From Sphingomonadales bacterium (GTDB lineage: Bacteria > Pseudomonadota > Alphaproteobacteria > Sphingomonadales > Sphingomonadaceae): DNA of 64,000 nucleotides. The DNA is taken from contig SEFZ01000002.1 in assembly GCA_004173185.1 (NCBI GenBank), positions 142,438 to 206,437 of the forward strand. The letters are read 5' to 3'. Each line of letters begins with the position of its first letter. Position 1 is the stretch's first letter. A program made the translations under genes and the position numbers. The notes beneath the pieces were generated by a model. That model was not told the origin of the DNA and made no database searches. It worked only from the letters and a program-made list of their open reading frames with translations. This document shows positions 60,642 through 64,000 of this stretch, piece by piece.

Positions 60642-61447
60642 ACCTTGAACTCAAAGGCAAATGCGCGCTGGTGACCGGCAGCAGCTCGGGGATCGGCGTG
60701 GGCATCGCAAGGATGCTGGCCGACGAGGGCGTGCGCGTCGTCGTGACCGGTCGCAATGCGGAACGGGCACATGCCGTGGCCGAAATGCTGCGCAGCGAGG
60801 GCGGCGAGGTGGCGGCGATAGCCGGCGACCTGTCCTCCGATGCCCAGGCGGCGGCTGTGGCGAAGGGCGCGATCGCGGCGTTCGGTGCGATCGACATCCT
60901 CGTCAACAATGCCGGGGGCGGTGCGCAGAGCGAGAATCGCGGATGGTTTGGCACCACTCCCGACGATTGGATGGACAGTTACGAGCGGAACATGATCGCC
61001 GCGGTACGGATGGCCGATGCGTTGGTGCCGGGAATGCAGGCGCGCGGATGGGGGCGGGTGATCAACATCGCCACGGGAGCCGCGATCACGCCAACCTCTG
61101 CACAAGCGGATTATGGACCCGCCAAGCTGGCGATGCTCAGCTGGTCGCTGGGACTTTCCAAGACATTGTCGATGAGCGGGGTGACCAGCAACGCGGTTTC
61201 GCCGGGGATGATCCGGACCGAGGGGTTGGAGAAATTCCTGACCTATTTCGCGGCCAAGCGCGGCTGGGGCGACGATTTGCAGCGTGCCGCCGATTATGTC
61301 GCGCAAGGCGGCGGCCAGACGGTGAAGCGCATCGGCGAAGTCTATGACATCGCCTATGCCGTAACGATGCTGGCAAGCCCGCGCTCGGACTTCATCAATG
61401 GTACCAACCTGCATGTGGACGGCGGAATCTCGCCGAGTGTGAATTGA
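60638..61447 (+). CDS. SDR oxidoreductase
   Basis: 269 residues starting in the ATGA overlap with the thiolase. TGSSSGIG, NNAGGG and active YGPAK are intact; the end NLHVDGG is normal. An extended region (residues about 200-235) between the Rossmann core and the C-terminal loop, KFLTYFAAKRGWGDDLQRA, is longer than in the other SDRs of the window and suggests a large substrate. TGRNAE after strand 2 suggests NADP(H). Part of the DUF35-thiolase operon. Confidence 0.88.
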   Translation: MNLELKGKCALVTGSSSGIGVGIARMLADEGVRVVVTGRNAERAHAVAEMLRSEGGEVAAIAGDLSSDAQAAAVAKGAIAAFGAIDILVNNAGGGAQSENRGWFGTTPDDWMDSYERNMIAAVRMADALVPGMQARGWGRVINIATGAAITPTSAQADYGPAKLAMLSWSLGLSKTLSMSGVTSNAVSPGMIRTEGLEKFLTYFAAKRGWGDDLQRAADYVAQGGGQTVKRIGEVYDIAYAVTMLASPRSDFINGTNLHVDGGISPSVN

Positions 61448-62319
61448 TGCGCGTGGGATTCATCGGATTGGGCGATCAGGGCGGGCCGATGGCGCGGATG
61501 ATCGTCGAGGGCGGCTTTGGGCTCGGCATCTGGGCGCGGCGCGACGCAGTGAAGGGCCGGTTCGCGGGCTGGGGCGCTACTGTGGCGAGCGACCCCGCCG
61601 CGCTGGCAGCCGAAAGCGACCTGATGTGCCTGTGCGTCACGGGCGACGCGGATGTGCGCGAGATCCTGATCGAACGCGGTGTGATAGCGGCGATGCGAAA
61701 GCGGACTTTCCTCGCGATCCATTCGACGATCATGCCGGACACCTGTGTCGAGATGGCTCGGCTTGCGGCGGCGCGGGGCGTAACCTTGCTCGATCTGCCG
61801 GTGTCGGGTTCGGGCCATGCCGCGCTCGATCGAAAGCTGCTGGTAATGGCCGGTGGCGATCCCAAGGCCGTGGCGCGGATCATGCCGGTGCTGGAGACCT
61901 ATGCGGGAACGATCATCCGGATGGGCGAAGTAGGCGCGGCAATGAACGCCAAGCTGATCAATAATCTGATGGCGGTAGTGAATATCGGCCAAGCCTATCG
62001 TGCGTTGTCGCTGGGCAAGGCGATGGGCGTCGACCCCGCCGCGCTGCGGGAGGCGCTGATGGTCGGCACGGGGCGCAGCTTTGCGATCGATCTGATCAAG
62101 CGGTTGCACGTGCCGGAGCGTGCCGATCACGTTCGCGGCGTGCTGCGCAAGGATGTCGATCTGGCGATCGGCGCAATGCCGCCGGGTGAACGAAGTTATT
62201 GGGCGCCGCTGGCCGAAAACGGGCTGACCGCGCTGGACATATTGGTGTCGGGCGCAGTGACGCTGCTATCCGAAATGGAGGAAGAGCATGGCGAATACAT
62301 CGTTGACGGCACGGCCTGA
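61447..62319 (+). CDS. 3-Hydroxyisobutyrate-dehydrogenase-like oxidoreductase (6PGDH family)
   Basis: 290 residues; the ATG in TGATG directly after the SDR stop is used, not the TTG three bases earlier. GFIGLGDQGGPMARMI is the NAD-binding start, LPVSGSGHAALDRKL matches the substrate motif, KLINNLM carries the conserved catalytic Lys. Oxidises a beta-hydroxyacid (2-methyl-3-hydroxy type) or reduces a semialdehyde. The overlap (32 bases) with the bicupin gene indicates tight co-translation. A role after side-chain shortening is plausible but open. Confidence 0.85.
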   Translation: MRVGFIGLGDQGGPMARMIVEGGFGLGIWARRDAVKGRFAGWGATVASDPAALAAESDLMCLCVTGDADVREILIERGVIAAMRKRTFLAIHSTIMPDTCVEMARLAAARGVTLLDLPVSGSGHAALDRKLLVMAGGDPKAVARIMPVLETYAGTIIRMGEVGAAMNAKLINNLMAVVNIGQAYRALSLGKAMGVDPAALREALMVGTGRSFAIDLIKRLHVPERADHVRGVLRKDVDLAIGAMPPGERSYWAPLAENGLTALDILVSGAVTLLSEMEEEHGEYIVDGTA

Positions 62320-63187
62320 GCCTGCTGCGGCGCGCGCAGGATTCTACGCGCCGGAAGTTGCATTCGATCGCCCGATCCCGAAGGTCCCGGCGGCGATGTT
62401 CTGGACCGAGCGCGAGGCGGCTTTCGCGGCCGATGCTGCCACCGGGATGATCGCTTGCGATCTCGCTGCGCAATTGGCCAGTCCATGGCCGGCGACGACG
62501 CCGACGATGCTAGCGCGCTATGTCGTGGTGCGCGCCAACGAAGCGCTGGATCACCAGCTCAATTCGAGTGGCGAAGTCTATTACGTACTGCGCGGCGCGG
62601 GCGAGACCGCGTGCGCGGGTGAGCGGTTTGCATGGAGGCAGGGTGACTCCTTCTGCCTTCCCGGCGGCGAAGCGGTGACTCATCAGGCGAGCGCCCACGC
62701 GATCCTGATGCAGGTCACCAATGAACCCGAACTTGCGTATCTTCGCGCCGGACCAGGCGAGACTCAGATCGAGCCGACCTTGTTCTCCGGCGAAGTCACG
62801 GACCAGCATCTGCGCAACGTCCATGGGCGCAATGGCGAGCAACTCGCGGCAGGAAAATCGGTGATCTTCCTGACGGCGATGATGGCCGAGCGTCGGGTGA
62901 CGACGCCAACGCTGCTCGCCGCGGTCAACACGCTGGAGCCCGGTGCCGATCAGCGCCCGCACCATCACAGCTCGGCGGCGCTGACGCTGCCCATCGTCGG
63001 GGAGGGCGTCTATTCCCAGCTCGACGGCGAACGTATCGACTGGATGCCCGATACATTGTTTGTCACGCCGCCGAACGCCGAGCACTCCCATCATAATCGC
63101 GGACCAGAGATGATGCGCAGCTTCGTGGTGCAGGATACCGGACTGCACAGCCAGCTTCGGACGACCAATTTCGCGTGGACCGGATAA
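62288..63187 (+). CDS. Bicupin protein (gentisate / hydroxynaphthoate dioxygenase-like)
   Basis: 299 residues from the ATG after GGAGGAAGAGC, overlapping the upstream gene by 32 bases. Two cupin domains: the first (about 85-145) has LDHQLNSSGEVYYVLRG with only one His in the usual metal pair; the second (about 215-280) has RPHHHSSAALTL and PPNAEHSHHN, giving a full set of ligands. In gentisate dioxygenases the iron is usually in the first domain, so the metal may be in the second here. Ring cleavage of an aromatic diol or hydroxyacid is possible; the position in a CoA operon is uncommon. Confidence 0.78.
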   Translation: MANTSLTARPEPAAARAGFYAPEVAFDRPIPKVPAAMFWTEREAAFAADAATGMIACDLAAQLASPWPATTPTMLARYVVVRANEALDHQLNSSGEVYYVLRGAGETACAGERFAWRQGDSFCLPGGEAVTHQASAHAILMQVTNEPELAYLRAGPGETQIEPTLFSGEVTDQHLRNVHGRNGEQLAAGKSVIFLTAMMAERRVTTPTLLAAVNTLEPGADQRPHHHSSAALTLPIVGEGVYSQLDGERIDWMPDTLFVTPPNAEHSHHNRGPEMMRSFVVQDTGLHSQLRTTNFAWTG

Positions 63188-63255
63188 TGCGCGTTATCGA
63201 GAACAAGGCGCTGATGATGGCGGTGGTTGGCACTGCCGTTCCCGCAGCGGAATAG
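63187..63255 (+). CDS. Possible 22-residue ORF between bicupin and CMD genes
   Basis: ATG in a TAATG overlap with the bicupin stop; peptide MRVIENKALMMAVVGTAVPA continues two residues to TAG. It has a hydrophobic centre. It ends just before the GGAGGCGG site of the next gene and would couple translation. No homology can be claimed. Confidence 0.25.
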   Translation: MRVIENKALMMAVVGTAVPAAE

Positions 63256-63265
63256 GAGGCGGATG

Positions 63266-63796
63266 ATGCCCGTGATCGCACCCTTGCCGATGGAGGCGCT
63301 GGACGAGGAATGCCGCGCGCGGATCAGGGCGGGGCAGGCGACTGGCATGTATTCGCAGACGCTCCCGCTCCAGGTGATGGCGCGCGCACCCGCGGCGCTG
63401 CGGGCGATGGACGAGGGGTATAAGGCGATGTTCCGCCGCGCCCTGCTCGACGATCGGTTGCGGGAATTGCTAAGGGTACGCAGCGCCTTGCTCAACGGAT
63501 GCGGGCCGTGCTCGCAATCGCGCAAGGAGGACAGCGTAAACGAGGCGGATGTGATGTGCCTCGCCGATCCGGAAGCGGCCACCTACACGAGGCGCGAGCG
63601 GCTGGCGCTCAAATATCTGACGCAGTTCTGCACCGATCATTACGCGATCACACCCGCGACCTATATTGAGCTGGCCGAGGAATTCTCGGCGGCGGAAATC
63701 GTCGAGCTGGGCTGGACGTGCGCGCAGACGTCGAGCGGACACCGCTTTATGCACACACTGGATATGCTTGGAGACGGGGAACCGGTCATTGGTTGA
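63266..63796 (+). CDS. Carboxymuconolactone decarboxylase / AhpD-like protein
   Basis: 176 residues. Two adjacent ATGs follow GGAGGC; the second has better spacing. The AhpD-like helix is NGCGPCSQSRKEDSV: the CxxC is intact but the position usually filled by His is Arg, so peroxidase-type proton relay may be altered. The rest (ALKYLTQFCTDHYAI) is typical helical CMD sequence. Family members range from decarboxylation of gamma-carboxymuconolactone to redox functions; the preceding bicupin suggests the former, loosely. Last full gene in the window. Confidence 0.78.
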   Translation: MPVIAPLPMEALDEECRARIRAGQATGMYSQTLPLQVMARAPAALRAMDEGYKAMFRRALLDDRLRELLRVRSALLNGCGPCSQSRKEDSVNEADVMCLADPEAATYTRRERLALKYLTQFCTDHYAITPATYIELAEEFSAAEIVELGWTCAQTSSGHRFMHTLDMLGDGEPVIG

Positions 63797-63868
63797 ATCC
63801 GCACCCTTTGGTTGCCGGGGCGCAGGGTCGCGGCGACCCGCATACCGGTGAGTCAGGAACCAACAGAC

Positions 63869-64000
63869 ATGCCCGCACGGTCCTTTCAGCCGCTGGTTCA
63901 TCGTAACTTTCGCGATATTTGGTTTGCCAGCCTGATGTCGAACCTCGCGCTGCTGATCACTGGGGTTGGCGCGGCCTGGGCGATGACTCTGCTGACGGAT
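63869..64000 (+). CDS. MFS transporter, N-terminal fragment (3' end outside window)
   Basis: 44 codons up to the window edge: MPARSFQPLVHRNFRDIWFA, then a hydrophobic helix SLMSNLALLITGVGAAWAM. The pattern HRNFRDIWFAS at the first helix is typical of MFS_3-type exporters (EntS-like). The ATG has an AGGA site at 11 bases; a GTG at 63848 is an alternative start. Only the first helix is visible, so the transported compound cannot be inferred. Confidence 0.75.
   Translation, partial: MPARSFQPLVHRNFRDIWFASLMSNLALLITGVGAAWAMTLLTD

Noticed and set aside
1..64000. tRNA, rRNA, CRISPR arrays, insertion sequences, phage or plasmid genes
   Set aside because: Read by eye for these signatures; none was recognised. 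Small RNAs cannot be excluded without transcript data.

Overview
This window is a dense, high-GC catabolic region typical of a sphingomonad (Alphaproteobacteria, Sphingomonadaceae). That placement is an inference from the large TonB-dependent receptors with the sphingomonad-style plug, the many SDR, acyl-CoA dehydrogenase, crotonase and CoA-transferase genes packed in short operons with ATGA/TGATG overlaps, and the GC-rich third codon positions. No tRNA, rRNA, CRISPR array, insertion sequence or phage gene was recognised. I count 50 protein genes of normal size (the first and last cut by the window edge) plus three very small ORFs.

Layout. 1-7.95 kb: the end of a CoA-transferase, an SDR-ALDH-amidohydrolase operon, an SDR, a GPH-type transporter, a P450 and a 3-alpha-HSD-like SDR. 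8-13 kb: a long leader, a TonB-dependent receptor with a strong terminator, a Tat-exported amidase and a VOC protein. 13-21.8 kb: three exported 760-780-residue sulfatases, a TetR regulator and a formylglycine-generating enzyme able to activate them. 21.8-28 kb: a minus-strand beta-oxidation operon (split acyl-CoA dehydrogenase pair, three SDR-fold proteins, a crotonase) and a ferritin-like protein. 28.2-36.4 kb: IclR regulator, CaiB-type CoA-transferase, thiolase, acyl-CoA ligase, amidohydrolase, DUF35 protein and a second amidohydrolase, closed by a terminator. 36.4-44.5 kb: TetR genes, a fused two-domain acyl-CoA dehydrogenase, crotonases, an HSD10-like SDR, an NMO/IpdC-like flavoprotein. 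44.7-47.2 kb: a second TonB-dependent receptor. 47.4-58.9 kb: quinone-oxidoreductase-like enzyme, SDR, TetR, a FadJ-like fusion, a second split acyl-CoA dehydrogenase pair, a dienoyl-CoA-reductase-like SDR, two transporters and an aldo/keto reductase. 59-64 kb: a second DUF35-thiolase pair with SDR, 3-hydroxyisobutyrate-dehydrogenase-like enzyme, bicupin, carboxymuconolactone-decarboxylase-like protein and the start of an MFS gene.

How the parts may work together (inference): the receptors import an amphipathic, probably cyclic compound; exported sulfatases remove sulfate esters; inner-membrane GPH/MFS carriers move the product; P450, SDR and ALDH steps make a carboxylate; the ligase or CoA-transferases make the thioester; acyl-CoA dehydrogenases, crotonases, SDRs and the thiolase-DUF35 pairs shorten it. 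FadE34-like fused and split dehydrogenases with thiolase-DUF35 pairs resemble the side-chain module of steroid and bile-acid degraders, so a sulfated steroid- or terpenoid-like substrate is an attractive but unproven guess. Several short palindromes and a repeated 12-mer lie in promoter regions and suggest shared IclR/TetR control of separate operons.
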